A stretch of 64,000 nucleotides of DNA from NCBI GenBank assembly GCA_020635535.1, contig JACJZP010000001.1:248001-312000 (forward strand), in the 5' to 3' direction. The position numbers and the translations under genes are program-made. Positions within the stretch are counted from its first letter, which is position 1, and each line of letters starts with the position of its first letter. The notes beneath the pieces were generated by a model. That model searched no databases. It worked only from the letters and a program-made list of their open reading frames with translations, and was not told the DNA's origin. Origin of the DNA: Flavobacteriales bacterium. Its GTDB lineage: Bacteria > Bacteroidota > Bacteroidia > UBA10329. Positions 27,172 through 35,880 of the stretch are shown here, piece by piece.

Positions 27172-27936
27172 TCACTCTCCGCTGATAATATTTCCGAGAA
27201 GGTCTCCGCCTAATCCGGCCGCTCCTTTGCGCTCGCCTTTTTTGCCCCAGCGAGCCGCTGCTGAAATTCTATCGGCCAATCGACTGAATGGCAAGCTTTG
27301 CAGGTAAACTGTTCCTGGCCCAGTGAGGTTGGCCGTAAACAATCCCTCTCCACCGAAAAGTGAATTTCGGAATCCGCCAATGAACTGGATATCGTAGTCA
27401 ACACTTGGTTCAAATGCCACCAAGCATCCCGTATCAACGCGTAGTGTTTCGCCTGCCAAAAGCTCTTTTTTAATTATCGTTCCTCCAGCGTGGATAAACG
27501 CCATTCCGTCACCTTCCAATCGTTGTAGAATAAAACCCTCTCCACCGAATAGACCAGCACCGATCCTCTTGGTGAATGCTACCTCAATCTCAACTCCTTT
27601 GGCAGCACACAGAAAACCATCTTTCTGACAATAGAACTTGCCTCCGACCTTTCCCAGATCCAACGGAATTATCTTACCGGGATATGGAGCCGCAAATGCC
27701 ACGTGGCTCTTACCCTTACCGCTATGCATGAACGTGGTGATAAAAAAGCTTTCACCTGTAATCAGCCTTTTGAAGCCTTTGAAAATGCCACCACCTGTAT
27801 CGGTCTGCATCTGGATTCCTTCTTCCATGTAAAGCATGGCTCCTGCTTCCGCTCTAACTCCTTCCATTGGGTCGAGTTCAATCTCAACCGCTTGCATATC
27901 ATCACCATAGATCTTGTAGTCAATTTCGTCAGCCAT
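27172..27936 (-). CDS. AIM24/TIGR00266-family protein
   Basis: The ATG at 27936 gives 254 residues with no signal peptide. The protein is built of glycine-rich beta structure and has the family features EAGAMLYMEEGI near residue 35, GLFGGEGFILQRLEGDG and FGGEGLFTANLTGPGTVYLQS. The family is named from the yeast mitochondrial protein Aim24. Its bacterial role is not established; the fold is a double-stranded beta helix or similar trimeric barrel. It lies downstream of the TPR gene, with about 90 bases between them, at the end of a run of leftward genes. Confidence 0.85.
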   Translation of the reverse strand: MADEIDYKIYGDDMQAVEIELDPMEGVRAEAGAMLYMEEGIQMQTDTGGGIFKGFKRLITGESFFITTFMHSGKGKSHVAFAAPYPGKIIPLDLGKVGGKFYCQKDGFLCAAKGVEIEVAFTKRIGAGLFGGEGFILQRLEGDGMAFIHAGGTIIKKELLAGETLRVDTGCLVAFEPSVDYDIQFIGGFRNSLFGGEGLFTANLTGPGTVYLQSLPFSRLADRISAAARWGKKGERKGAAGLGGDLLGNIISGE

Positions 27937-28029
27937 CGTGTTTCGTTTGGTTCGGTTCAAAGAAAGAGGAGAAATTGAAAAATGAAAAACGGTTTGGTCA
28001 GTTTTCACAAACCTTCACAATTAGGAAAT

Positions 28030-29919
28030 CTAATTGAGCAGGTCTCCCCTGAGCGCGCGGTAGCGTTTTCTGGCCTCGACAGTGTACAATGAACCAGGAT
28101 AATGTAGCAGCAGTTGCTGATAGTATTCCATGGCTTTGGATGTGCTTCCCAACTTGTCTTCGTTGAGCTGTGCAAGACGATAAATGGCATCATCTGCCAA
28201 TAGGTCGTCTGGATACTCCGATTGTACGCGGCCATAAAATTCAGCGGCCTTCTCAAAGTCGTTTTCGCGCTCGGCAATTTGACCTCTTTTGAAAAGTATA
28301 TCGTCCATTAGGCTGTGTCCTGGATGAAACTCTTCAATGCTGTCCAATGCCATTTTTGCGCTATCCAATTTGTTCTGATAGAGTAGCAGATCGGCACGCG
28401 CAAAGGTTCCCAATGCAGAATAGGTCGTATCCATGTAAGAGTTGTCCTGAATGAGCATGGCCAGATATAAGGCATCGTTGGCAATGAAATCGCTGGTAGC
28501 AGCTTTCAATACATTCAACTGCGCCTGTGCCCAATCGAACTGACCTGTGTAATAGGCCAATTTGGCGTTTTTCAATTTCGCCATGCGACCAATATCGCTT
28601 GTCTTGAACATCTTCTCTGCTTGCGAGTAGAGTAAAGTGGTTTCCCAAACTTCCCCCGTAAAAAGTAAAGCATCAGCCAGTTGGATCTTCGCGTTTGCAA
28701 GGTCTTCGCGGCCAATTCCAGGCAACTCGATAACCTCATAAAGCATATCGATACCTTTCTCGGTGTTGTGAATGTAGAACGTGTAGAGTTCGGCCAGATT
28801 CATCATCATCTGCGCCACATTTCCATTTCTGCCGAATTCCTCCAATGTGGTAAGGAATGTCTTTTCAAGGTCAGCTAATTCTGCTTCTGTGTACTGGCCA
28901 CCGGCCACTGCCTTCTCGTAAAGCGTATTCACCAGATCCTTCTTGCAACTCAGATAGTAATAGTTGTCTTTTCCCTTCTTGATGACGTATTGATACGCCT
29001 CAATGGCCATATCGTAAGCTTCGTTTGCCCTACAGATATGCGCCAGCTGTACAATGCGTGAGCCGTCTTCGCGGTTTCTTCTATCCAACGCTTTGGCTTG
29101 AGCAAACGCCTGAGCGAATTTCTTGTCCTGCTCAAAGTACCAGATGAGCAATTCCGGGTAAATATCTCGCTGTGGTTGCCGCTGTATGCGACCAACAACG
29201 GCTTCTTCGAAATACTCGCGTTTTTTGCCCGATTGGTCGTCTGAGAACGTTTCCAAAAGGTCGGTTTTCACTTTGGTTATCTGCGATTCATCCTCCATCA
29301 ACGCATCCAGATATTCCTCCAATGCAAGGTCGAACTTGCCCTGTTTGCCGTAAACGCTGGCCAACTCAAACCGATAGTTATAGAGTCCGTTGAGCAACTT
29401 TCGTCCACGCTCGTAGGTCTTGACCACAAAATCCAGTTCCCCCTTATCTGTGAATGCATTGGCCAAAGCCTCAATCTGCCGCTGAAACGGTGGCAATTCT
29501 TGAATAGCCTTGGCAAAAGACTGCTGAGCTTTTGCCTCATCGCCAGCGGCCTTATAAACATGACCCAGATGCACGTAAAGCACAGGCTCCGACTCGCGTT
29601 TGATCCGCTTATCAACTGCCTTCTCCGCCTCTTTGAAGTTCTCAAGCTTCAGCAAACAATCAATGTAATATTGAAAGAAGAACTCATCGTTGTACCGCTT
29701 GTACAACTTCTGATAGTAAACCTCCGCTTTTTCATACTCACCGTTCTTGAAATATTGCGCGGCAAGTTGCTCGTCAGTATCGGTTTGAGCCAATAAATCG
29801 GTGGAAAGCGAAAAAAATAGGACAAGAAGAAAGAGCGACCTCCCCCAACCCCTCCTTTTCAGGAGGGGAGCTTTCAGTTTCTCAAAACTTCCAACCTTAT
29901 CTCTTATCAACTTTATCAA
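28030..29919 (-). CDS. Exported tetratricopeptide-repeat protein
   Basis: The 629-residue frame contains many TPR units from about residue 45 to the end (for example QYFKNGEYEKAEVYYQKLYKRY, AKAMEYYQQLLLHYPGS), so it is a protein-interaction scaffold. A hydrophobic segment (SLFLLVLFFSLSTDLLAQ, about 28-45) reads as a signal peptide. The 27 residues before it are encoded partly inside a dispersed repeat (29839-29875), which makes the exact start uncertain. The first ATG overlaps the previous gene by 23 bases. Function unknown; it could serve envelope or T9SS-linked processes, but nothing specific shows that. Confidence 0.8.
   Translation of the reverse strand: MIKLIRDKVGSFEKLKAPLLKRRGWGRSLFLLVLFFSLSTDLLAQTDTDEQLAAQYFKNGEYEKAEVYYQKLYKRYNDEFFFQYYIDCLLKLENFKEAEKAVDKRIKRESEPVLYVHLGHVYKAAGDEAKAQQSFAKAIQELPPFQRQIEALANAFTDKGELDFVVKTYERGRKLLNGLYNYRFELASVYGKQGKFDLALEEYLDALMEDESQITKVKTDLLETFSDDQSGKKREYFEEAVVGRIQRQPQRDIYPELLIWYFEQDKKFAQAFAQAKALDRRNREDGSRIVQLAHICRANEAYDMAIEAYQYVIKKGKDNYYYLSCKKDLVNTLYEKAVAGGQYTEAELADLEKTFLTTLEEFGRNGNVAQMMMNLAELYTFYIHNTEKGIDMLYEVIELPGIGREDLANAKIQLADALLFTGEVWETTLLYSQAEKMFKTSDIGRMAKLKNAKLAYYTGQFDWAQAQLNVLKAATSDFIANDALYLAMLIQDNSYMDTTYSALGTFARADLLLYQNKLDSAKMALDSIEEFHPGHSLMDDILFKRGQIAERENDFEKAAEFYGRVQSEYPDDLLADDAIYRLAQLNEDKLGSTSKAMEYYQQLLLHYPGSLYTVEARKRYRALRGDLLN
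29839..29875. repeat. Dispersed C/G-rich hairpin repeat, copy 1
   Basis: CCTCCCCCAACCCCTCC, then TTTTCA and GGAGGGGAG. The reverse complement closely matches the copy at 42729-42760. Elements of this form are common between genes in Bacteroidota genomes. This one lies inside the 5' end of the TPR reading frame. Confidence 0.75.
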
Positions 29920-30457
29920 CTGCTACGGGTAATTCGATGATGAAACGATCTATCTCGTCCTTTAGTTCAGCGTAAGTTGTAAAGCAACTGTTCAGTTCCA
30001 CCACAATTTGTTCAGTTCCTTCATCCAAGCTTTCCACAAACAGGAATTCCTGCTCAATGTACGTGTTAACGCTGTCTTTATTGGCTCTTCCCTCCTGTAG
30101 GTCGGTTCTCAGGTTGTAAAGTTGATTTCTGGTGCGCAACACTTCGGCATCGATCAACTCCTTTCTGTCAAGGCAACTTTGCAGATGCTCATCCAGCGAG
30201 CAGAAACTTACCAGTGCCTGGGCCTTTTCAATATCAACCGTGTCCGTCAATTCATTCTGAATTTTCTGACACTTCTCGCTCACGTTCCGCATGTATTGCT
30301 TTATCAATCGGGCATCAACTTCGTTGGATGCTGATTCGACCTGTGTTAACACGTTCATCAGGCTGTCTGCGGCATTAATCTCAGCCGTGAAGTCAGGACG
30401 ACATCCCACAAAAAGGGATGTAGCCAGTATGGCGAGGATGTATCGCAGATCAGTCAT
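29897..30457 (-). CDS. Lipoprotein with coiled-coil character, unknown function
   Basis: The 186-residue protein has a lipoprotein signal (MTDLRYILAILATSLFVGC, Cys19). The mature part is helical and strongly charged, with alternating hydrophobics that suggest a coiled coil. Its ATG overlaps the end of serS by eight bases and its end overlaps the TPR gene by 23, so the three are translationally linked. A shared envelope role with the TPR protein is plausible. Confidence 0.75.
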   Translation of the reverse strand: MTDLRYILAILATSLFVGCRPDFTAEINAADSLMNVLTQVESASNEVDARLIKQYMRNVSEKCQKIQNELTDTVDIEKAQALVSFCSLDEHLQSCLDRKELIDAEVLRTRNQLYNLRTDLQEGRANKDSVNTYIEQEFLFVESLDEGTEQIVVELNSCFTTYAELKDEIDRFIIELPVAVDKVDKR

Positions 30458-31730
30458 TCAAACTGATCGATTCAAAACCAGTGTACTTATGTAGCACCTC
30501 TGGAATTGCAATACCGTTTTCGGTCTGATAGTTCTCCAGCAAAGCAGCAACAATTCTCGGCAATGCCAAGGCACTACCGTTTAGGGTATGGGCCAGCTGC
30601 GGTTTCTCGTTTCCTTTTCGGTAACGGAGTTTGAGTCGGTTGGCTTGGAAGGTCTCGAAATTGGAAACGGAACTTACCTCCAACCAACGGTCTTGTCCGC
30701 CAGACCATACTTCGAAATCGTATGTCAAAGCGGATGTGAATCCAAGGTCGCCACCGCATAGCCGAAGCACGCGGTAATGCAGCCCAAGTTTGTCCAAAAG
30801 GCCAGCGGCATGAGCCACCATCGTATCCAGCACTTCATAACTTTTTTCAGGATCAACTACCTGCACAATTTCTACCTTATCGAACTGATGCAAACGGTTC
30901 AAGCCCTTCACATCCTTTCCGTAAGAACCTGCTTCTCTTCTGAAACAAGGCGAATAAGCAGTAAGCTTCTGTGGCAACTCGTTCTCGTTCAGGATCACAT
31001 CTCGGAAGATATTGGTCAACGGTACCTCGGCTGTAGGAATCATGTACAGGTCATCCAATTGCATGTGGTACATCTGGCCTTCCTTATCGGGCAACTGTCC
31101 CGTTCCAAATCCAGATGCAGCATTCACCACAAATGGTGGAATGAATTCGGTATAGCCAGCTTCTCGAGCTTCATTCAGAAAGAAGTTGATCAACGCACGC
31201 TGAAGCTGCGCTCCCTTTCCAATATAAACTGGAAATCCAGCTCCTGTGATCTTGGCTCCCAATTCGAAATCGATCAAGTTGTATTTCTTCACCAATTCCC
31301 AATGTGGCAGTGGTTCAAAACCGAAATCGGGCTTACTTCCGTGCTCAGAAACAACCTCATTGTCAGTATCTGATTTTCCCGTAGGAACACTTTCATGTGG
31401 CAAATTGGGAAGGTGATACAGAAGCTCGTTCAACGCATTCTGGGTTTCTGCCATTTCCTCTTGCAACGCTCCAGACTTCTGCTTCAGCTCACCAGCTTTC
31501 TCTTTGGCGGCATTGGCTTCCTGAGCCTTACCCTGTTTGTAGAGGTCGCCTATTTCTCTTGCCATCTGATTGGCTTCGCCCAAAGTTGAATCCAGCTCTG
31601 TTTGCGTAGCTCTACGCTTTTCATCAAGCGCAATGACCTTATCGATCATCTCGGCTGCATTGATTCCACGAACGGCCAATCGTTCAATTACCCGGTCTCT
31701 GTTCTCTCTTATATATGATGTCTGTAGCAT
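30450..31730 (-). CDS. serS: Seryl-tRNA synthetase
   Basis: The 426-residue protein has the N-terminal antiparallel coiled-coil arm (about 30-110) that grips the long variable arm of tRNA-Ser. The class II core follows, with motif 2 (CFRREAGSYGKDVKGLNRLHQF) and motif 3 (HTLNGSALALPRIVAALLENYQ). Length and start are standard. A -7 box 17 bases upstream and the terminator at 31766-31803 show that it is transcribed separately from rplU-rpmA. Confidence 0.97.
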   Translation of the reverse strand: MLQTSYIRENRDRVIERLAVRGINAAEMIDKVIALDEKRRATQTELDSTLGEANQMAREIGDLYKQGKAQEANAAKEKAGELKQKSGALQEEMAETQNALNELLYHLPNLPHESVPTGKSDTDNEVVSEHGSKPDFGFEPLPHWELVKKYNLIDFELGAKITGAGFPVYIGKGAQLQRALINFFLNEAREAGYTEFIPPFVVNAASGFGTGQLPDKEGQMYHMQLDDLYMIPTAEVPLTNIFRDVILNENELPQKLTAYSPCFRREAGSYGKDVKGLNRLHQFDKVEIVQVVDPEKSYEVLDTMVAHAAGLLDKLGLHYRVLRLCGGDLGFTSALTYDFEVWSGGQDRWLEVSSVSNFETFQANRLKLRYRKGNEKPQLAHTLNGSALALPRIVAALLENYQTENGIAIPEVLHKYTGFESISLND

Positions 31731-31746
31731 GTGTTCTATATGCCGT

Positions 31747-31754
31747 CAAAATTA
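31747..31754 (-). promoter_or_regulatory. TAnnTTTG -7 box of serS
   Basis: TAATTTTG on the minus strand, 17 bases before the serS ATG and just after the rpmA terminator. No -33 TTG at the expected distance. Confidence 0.6.
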
Positions 31755-31765
31755 TCTACTGGAAA

Positions 31766-31803
31766 CAAAAAATCCCTTGAACCGAAGCACAAGGGATTCT
31801 TTA
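31766..31803 (-). terminator. Intrinsic terminator between rpmA and serS
   Basis: On the minus strand AATCCCTTG pairs with CAAGGGATT around a ten-base loop, followed by a T run. It ends the rplU-rpmA message. Confidence 0.85.
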
Positions 31804-31821
31804 AAAATCGTTTTCGGTCGA

Positions 31822-32079
31822 TTAGCTCGCAGGAACTACCGACACGAACGAACGGTTGTCCTTTCTTTTTCTGAACTCAACAGTGCCATCAACCAATGCG
31901 AAAAGCGTGTGGTCTTTTCCCATACCAACATTTTCTCCTGGATGATGAGCTGTTCCGCGCTGACGAACAATGATGTTTCCAGCTACGGCAGCCTGACCAC
32001 CGAATATCTTAACTCCGAGTCGTTTACTTTCTGACTCTCTTCCGTTTTTCGAACTACCAGCTCCTTTTTTGTGTGCCAT
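31822..32079 (-). CDS. rpmA: 50S ribosomal protein L27
   Basis: The 85-residue protein starts MAHKKGAGSSKNGRESESKRLGVK, the normal L27 N-terminus that reaches toward the peptidyl transferase centre. It also has IIVRQRGTAHHPGENVGMGKDHTLFAL. There is no N-terminal cleavage extension of the Firmicutes type. It follows rplU by 23 bases. Confidence 0.98.
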   Translation of the reverse strand: MAHKKGAGSSKNGRESESKRLGVKIFGGQAAVAGNIIVRQRGTAHHPGENVGMGKDHTLFALVDGTVEFRKRKDNRSFVSVVPAS

Positions 32080-32102
32080 GGTTGTTTACCTTTTTCGGAT
32101 TC

Positions 32103-32540
32103 TTACTCTTTATCGTCTGATTTCTTTTCAGCCTTTGGAGCTGCCTCTTTCTTAGGAGCAGCTTCTTTCTTTTCAGCTTTTGAGGCAGCCTCTTTTTCAG
32201 CCTTTGGCTCAGCTTTGGCAGCACCACCTTTTGCGGAGATTCCCTCAATTACAAGTTCGGTCAAAGCCTGACGGTGACCGTTCAGTTTTTGATACCCTTT
32301 TCTTCTTTTCTTCTTGAAAACAAGAACCTTGTCATCTTTAACGTGAGCTATGATCTTGGCAGTTACCGTAGCACCAGCAACAGTTGGTGCTCCAACAGAA
32401 ACTTTTCCACCATCTTCCAAAAGAAGAACCTTGTCGAAGGTCACCTTGGAACCTTCCTTTCCCTCAACACGGTGAGCATAGACTTTCGAATCTTTCTCAA
32501 CCTTGAACTGCTGACCAGCTATATCAACGACTGCGTACAT
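32103..32540 (-). CDS. rplU: 50S ribosomal protein L21 with a charged C-terminal extension
   Basis: Residues 1-105 are ordinary L21 (MYAVVDIAGQQFKVEKDSK, FKKKRRKGYQKLNGHRQ). The remaining 40 or so residues are a low-complexity Lys/Ala/Glu tail with repeats of AEKKEAAPKKE, making the protein longer than the usual 103 residues. Such tails occur in Bacteroidota L21 and are probably disordered. It is first in the rplU-rpmA operon behind a strong promoter. Confidence 0.96.
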   Translation of the reverse strand: MYAVVDIAGQQFKVEKDSKVYAHRVEGKEGSKVTFDKVLLLEDGGKVSVGAPTVAGATVTAKIIAHVKDDKVLVFKKKRRKGYQKLNGHRQALTELVIEGISAKGGAAKAEPKAEKEAASKAEKKEAAPKKEAAPKAEKKSDDKE

Positions 32541-32578
32541 CTTGAACAGAATTGTGTTTATCCCCTAAAACGGGGCTG

Positions 32579-32608
32579 CAAATTTAAGAAAAGAAGTATT
32601 CCTTACAA
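32579..32608 (-). promoter_or_regulatory. Promoter of rplU-rpmA
   Basis: On the minus strand TTG (32606-32608) is followed after exactly 19 bases by TAAATTTG (32579-32586), a full Bacteroidota consensus. The ATG is 38 bases downstream of the -7 box. Confidence 0.85.
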
Positions 32609-32663
32609 CAGCACCAGACAATTATTTGTCTATGGGTTCAAATGAAGTAGTCGGCAGATTAAT

Positions 32664-33527
32664 TTATTGTGGTTTTTGAACCAAATGCACTCCTGCAAGG
32701 ATTATCAACACTCCCAAAACAGACCAGCCGCTGACCTGTTCTCCATCAAGAACACCCCAAAGAATGGCCACAACGGGAACGATATAAGTAACCATTGAAG
32801 CAAAAAGAGCACCTCCAGACTGAATTAATCTATTGAACATGAGTACCGCCAACGTGGTGCCAACAATAGCCAAAATGGCAATGGCACTGAACGACTGTAA
32901 GGCGTGTTCATAATCCAACCGTTGAAGGAAATCTGTGCTGAACAGGTAAATGATACACAACGGACCGACCCATAGAAAGGAGCCTGATGTTATGAGCATA
33001 GATGGCATTGTTGGAAGAAATTTCCTTACCATGTTGAGGTTGAAGGCATAACATGCACTTGCAAAAACCACCAAAAGCGCTTCGGGCTGAAAGCCGCTGA
33101 TTCCGCCTGGCATTACAATTAGCATCAGGGCTCCAATAAACCCTATCACAAGGCCGATTACTTGCAGCGTCCAAGTTCTAAGACCGAACAACAGTAGGCC
33201 GAAAACCATGGTCAGGATGGGAACAAGGGAATTGAGCATTCCCGTTAAGGAGCTATCCAACTTAGTTTGTGCATAAGCGAACAGGAAAGCAGGAATTCCA
33301 TTTCCAAACAGACCGACACTCAGCAAGATCAGCCACTCTTTGTTCTTTATCTCTCGGAAACGCGGCAATAGAAACGGGAGGGTAACGACCCATGCAAGTC
33401 CCATTCTGAGAGCCGCAATCTGTGTTGCGCTGAACACGACCAACCCTTTCTTCATCAAAATGAATGAACTCCCCCAAATGGTTCCGATGAGGAGCAGAAG
33501 CAGCCAATTTCTGAGTGGGGATTGCAC
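32664..33527 (-). CDS. EamA/DMT-family transporter
   Basis: The 287-residue protein has about ten hydrophobic segments in two similar halves, as in the drug/metabolite transporter superfamily. The first EamA half includes GTIWGSSFILMKKGL and the second LAVLMFNRLIQSGGALFASMVTYIVPVVAILWG. Substrate cannot be told from sequence; amino acid or metabolite efflux is common in the family. The start is GTG at 33527. It diverges from the HMA-domain genes across 82 bases. Confidence 0.9.
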   Translation of the reverse strand: MQSPLRNWLLLLLIGTIWGSSFILMKKGLVVFSATQIAALRMGLAWVVTLPFLLPRFREIKNKEWLILLSVGLFGNGIPAFLFAYAQTKLDSSLTGMLNSLVPILTMVFGLLLFGLRTWTLQVIGLVIGFIGALMLIVMPGGISGFQPEALLVVFASACYAFNLNMVRKFLPTMPSMLITSGSFLWVGPLCIIYLFSTDFLQRLDYEHALQSFSAIAILAIVGTTLAVLMFNRLIQSGGALFASMVTYIVPVVAILWGVLDGEQVSGWSVLGVLIILAGVHLVQKPQ

Positions 33528-33593
33528 CGCGCAAAGAAACGGTAATTGAAGCCTATGTAACTTCTGTCATGAACATTTCGGACATGCAAATTG

Positions 33594-33601
33594 TACCTTT
33601 G
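33594..33601 (+). promoter_or_regulatory. TAnnTTTG -7 box of the HMA gene pair
   Basis: TACCTTTG lies only eight bases before the ATG at 33610, so the leader would be about four bases. No clean -33 TTG. Confidence 0.6.
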
Positions 33602-33609
33602 ACAGCTCA

Positions 33610-33825
33610 ATGGAGAAAACGGTTATCAAGGTGGAAGGGATGAACTGCGGACACTGCTCGTCTGCGGTGAAATATCTTATCGAGGAGTTGGATGGCGTGG
33701 AGACTGCCAATGTAAATCTGGCCGAGGGCGAGGCAGAGGTTTCTTTCGACCGTGCCACCGTTAGTCCACAGGCAATAATTGAAAACATCAACAGTTCAGA
33801 AATCTATAAAGCAAAATTGAAATGA
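33610..33825 (+). CDS. CopZ-like heavy-metal-associated domain protein
   Basis: This 71-residue protein is a single HMA domain with the metal-binding CxxC in GMNCGHCSSAVK. Such proteins shuttle Cu(I) or similar soft metals in the cytoplasm. It overlaps the next gene by four bases (ATGA), which also encodes an HMA-like domain, so the two are co-translated. No P-type ATPase is nearby. Confidence 0.88.
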   Translation: MEKTVIKVEGMNCGHCSSAVKYLIEELDGVETANVNLAEGEAEVSFDRATVSPQAIIENINSSEIYKAKLK

Positions 33826-34277
33826 AAACGAGACTATTTGCAGTAGCGCTAATTGCATCTGCCGCCTTCTTCGTTGGATGCGGTCAATCAGGACACTCTC
33901 ACTCTGAAGAGGAAACCGCGGTGGAAATGATGAAGGTGGAAGACATGGAAACTCCAACCAAACTTGCCGTAAAAATTGAAGGTATGACCTGCCCAAGCGG
34001 ATGCGCTGCTGCCATTCAGAAAGATTGCGGTCACTTGTCCGGAATGGGCGAAAGCAACGTGAACTTCGATGAGGGAATGGGTTACTTCACCTTCGATGCT
34101 AGCAAGTTGACACAGGAAGATGTGATCAGCTGCATAGAGAAGACAAATGGTGGCGGACACTACACCGTAACCGTAATTGAAGAAGGCGAAACGGAAGAGC
34201 CAGCCACTGAAGAAGAGGTAGATGGAGAAGTTGAAGCGCTTCGGGTAGTGAAGCACGAGGACGAAGCACATTCCTAA
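33822..34277 (+). CDS. Lipoprotein with variant HMA domain
   Basis: The 151-residue protein has a lipoprotein signal (Cys20 in FFVGC) followed by HSHSEEE and a HMA-like domain. The metal loop is GMTCPSGCAAAIQKDC, with one more residue between the cysteines than the usual CxxC. The C-terminal third is acidic with scattered histidines. It may capture metal at the envelope and work with the cytoplasmic HMA protein encoded just upstream; this is an inference from the coupling. Confidence 0.8.
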   Translation: MKTRLFAVALIASAAFFVGCGQSGHSHSEEETAVEMMKVEDMETPTKLAVKIEGMTCPSGCAAAIQKDCGHLSGMGESNVNFDEGMGYFTFDASKLTQEDVISCIEKTNGGGHYTVTVIEEGETEEPATEEEVDGEVEALRVVKHEDEAHS

Positions 34278-34303
34278 TACCTGAAAAAGGAGAAAAGAAA
34301 AAC

Positions 34304-34333
34304 GAAAAAGGTCGCCAATGTGCGGCCTTTTTT
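34304..34333 (+). terminator. Intrinsic terminator after the HMA pair
   Basis: AAAAAGGTCGC pairs with GCGGCCTTTTT (with one mismatch) around CAATGT and ends in a T run. Confidence 0.8.
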
Positions 34334-34343
34334 ATTCCCCTTC

Positions 34344-34405
34344 CGTCATGCTGAAATCGTTTCAGCATCTAAACCACAGACCCTGAAACAAGTTCAGGGT
34401 GACCG
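34344..34405. repeat. Paired-hairpin intergenic repeat (TGCTGAAA/CCTGAAACAAGTTCAGG type)
   Basis: Two hairpins face each other: GTCATGCTGAAATCG with TTTCAGCA, and CCCTGAAACAAGTTCAGGG, bracketed by GTCA and TGAC. Repeats of this type are widespread between genes in Bacteroidota. Only one copy is in this window. Confidence 0.7.
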
Positions 34406-34427
34406 TTCAGATTCCTAAATTGCCAAT

Positions 34428-35846
34428 ATGAAAGAATACCCATTGCTCATAGCCGGAAAGGATGTGGTTACCGAAGATCACCTGAACGTGATCGACCCTT
34501 ACAACAACGATATTGTTGCCAAAACCTACTTGGCAGGGAAGGACGAACTGGAACTTGCCATCAAAGCTGCGCAAGCGGTGCAGCAGGAACTTTGGGCGCT
34601 TCCGACCCACGTTCGGGCCAATGCGCTGGAGCAGATTTCGGATGAACTCCATGACCGAAGAGAAGAACTGGCCAAGCTGCTTGCAGCCGAATGTGCCAAA
34701 CCGTTGAAATACGCATTTGGCGAAATCGACCGTTCCGTACAGACCTTCAAAATTGCGAGCGAGGAAGCCAAACGGTTGCCGAGCGAAGTGATGCAATTGG
34801 ACACCACAGCCGCTGGCGAGAACCGCGAAGGAATTGTGAAATACTTCCCTGTTGGTCTCGTGGCCGGAATTGCCCCTTTCAACTTCCCGATGAATTTGGT
34901 GGCGCACAAGATCGCGCCTGCCATCGCTGCGGGTTGTCCCATTATTCTGAAGCCTGCCTCTTCCACCCCACTTTCTTCGTTGGAACTGGCGCGGATCATT
35001 GAAAAGACGGCTTTGCCGAAAGGCGCAGTGACGGTACTGCCAATGAACCGCGAATCGGGCAATCAGTTGGTGACCGATGAGCGGTTCAAACTGCTCACGT
35101 TCACAGGTTCGCCCGAAGTGGGCTGGAAAATGAAAGCGCAGGCCGGCAAGAAACGCGTGGTACTGGAACTGGGTGGAAACGCGGGTGTCATCATCTCCAA
35201 AGGAACCGACCTGAATAAGGCCTTGCCGCGATTGTTGGTCGGGGCATTTGCGTATTCGGGACAAGTATGCATACATGCGCAGCGGTTCTATGTGCATCGT
35301 TCGCTGTTCGATGCATTCTGCGAGAAGATGAAAGCGGGTGCCGAGCAACTGAAATGGGGCGACCCACTGGATGCTACCACCGATATCACCGCCATGATAG
35401 ATGCAGCCAACACGCACCGCATGGCCGAGTGGCTGAAGGAAGCCACCGATGCAGGAGCCAAGGTCATTTCAGGAGGCTATGAGAAAGACGGCATCTTCGC
35501 TCCTACCATCCTCACGAACGTGAAAAAGGAACTGCGGGTGTGTTCGGAAGAGGTTTTCGGACCCATTATCACGGTTGAGGCATTTGATAATTTCGAACAG
35601 GCCATCGATATGCTGAATGATTCCAAGTTCGGATTGCAAGCGGGGGTTTATACCGATAGCATTACGGAAATGAACCTGGCGTTTGAGCGCATCGAATGCG
35701 GGGGCGTCATCATCAATGATGTGCCGACCTTCCGAGTGGACCAGATGCCGTATGGTGGCATTAAAGACAGCGGCTTTGGCCGCGAAGGATTGAAGTATTC
35801 CATCTTGGACATGATGGAGCCACGGATCCTTGTGAAACCCAAATAA
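34428..35846 (+). CDS. NAD(P)-dependent aldehyde dehydrogenase
   Basis: The 472-residue protein is a standard ALDH: APFNFPMN (Asn152), Lys175 in ILKPASSTP, the FTGSPEVG nucleotide loop, general base Glu247 in ELGGN, and nucleophile Cys281 in SGQVCIHAQR. ALDHs with SGQVC and short form resemble the lactaldehyde/succinate-semialdehyde and GapN-like groups, but the substrate cannot be fixed by eye. It stands alone between a repeat and the convergent T9SS genes. Confidence 0.92.
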   Translation: MKEYPLLIAGKDVVTEDHLNVIDPYNNDIVAKTYLAGKDELELAIKAAQAVQQELWALPTHVRANALEQISDELHDRREELAKLLAAECAKPLKYAFGEIDRSVQTFKIASEEAKRLPSEVMQLDTTAAGENREGIVKYFPVGLVAGIAPFNFPMNLVAHKIAPAIAAGCPIILKPASSTPLSSLELARIIEKTALPKGAVTVLPMNRESGNQLVTDERFKLLTFTGSPEVGWKMKAQAGKKRVVLELGGNAGVIISKGTDLNKALPRLLVGAFAYSGQVCIHAQRFYVHRSLFDAFCEKMKAGAEQLKWGDPLDATTDITAMIDAANTHRMAEWLKEATDAGAKVISGGYEKDGIFAPTILTNVKKELRVCSEEVFGPIITVEAFDNFEQAIDMLNDSKFGLQAGVYTDSITEMNLAFERIECGGVIINDVPTFRVDQMPYGGIKDSGFGREGLKYSILDMMEPRILVKPK

Positions 35847-35848
35847 GT

Positions 35849-35880
35849 GAGCAGCGAATAGCGACCAGTGAACAGTGATT
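35849..35880. repeat. Short intergenic repeat sharing AGCGAATAGCGACCAG
   Basis: The 16-base core AGCGAATAGCGACCAG also occurs near 52169 between sufB and sufA. It sits in the gap between the convergent ALDH and T9SS genes. Confidence 0.5.

Noticed and set aside
32562..32575. CCCCGTTTTAGGGG hairpin as an L21 autoregulatory leader
   Set aside because: The predicted transcript start lies within or beside the hairpin, so its 5' arm would probably not be in the message.
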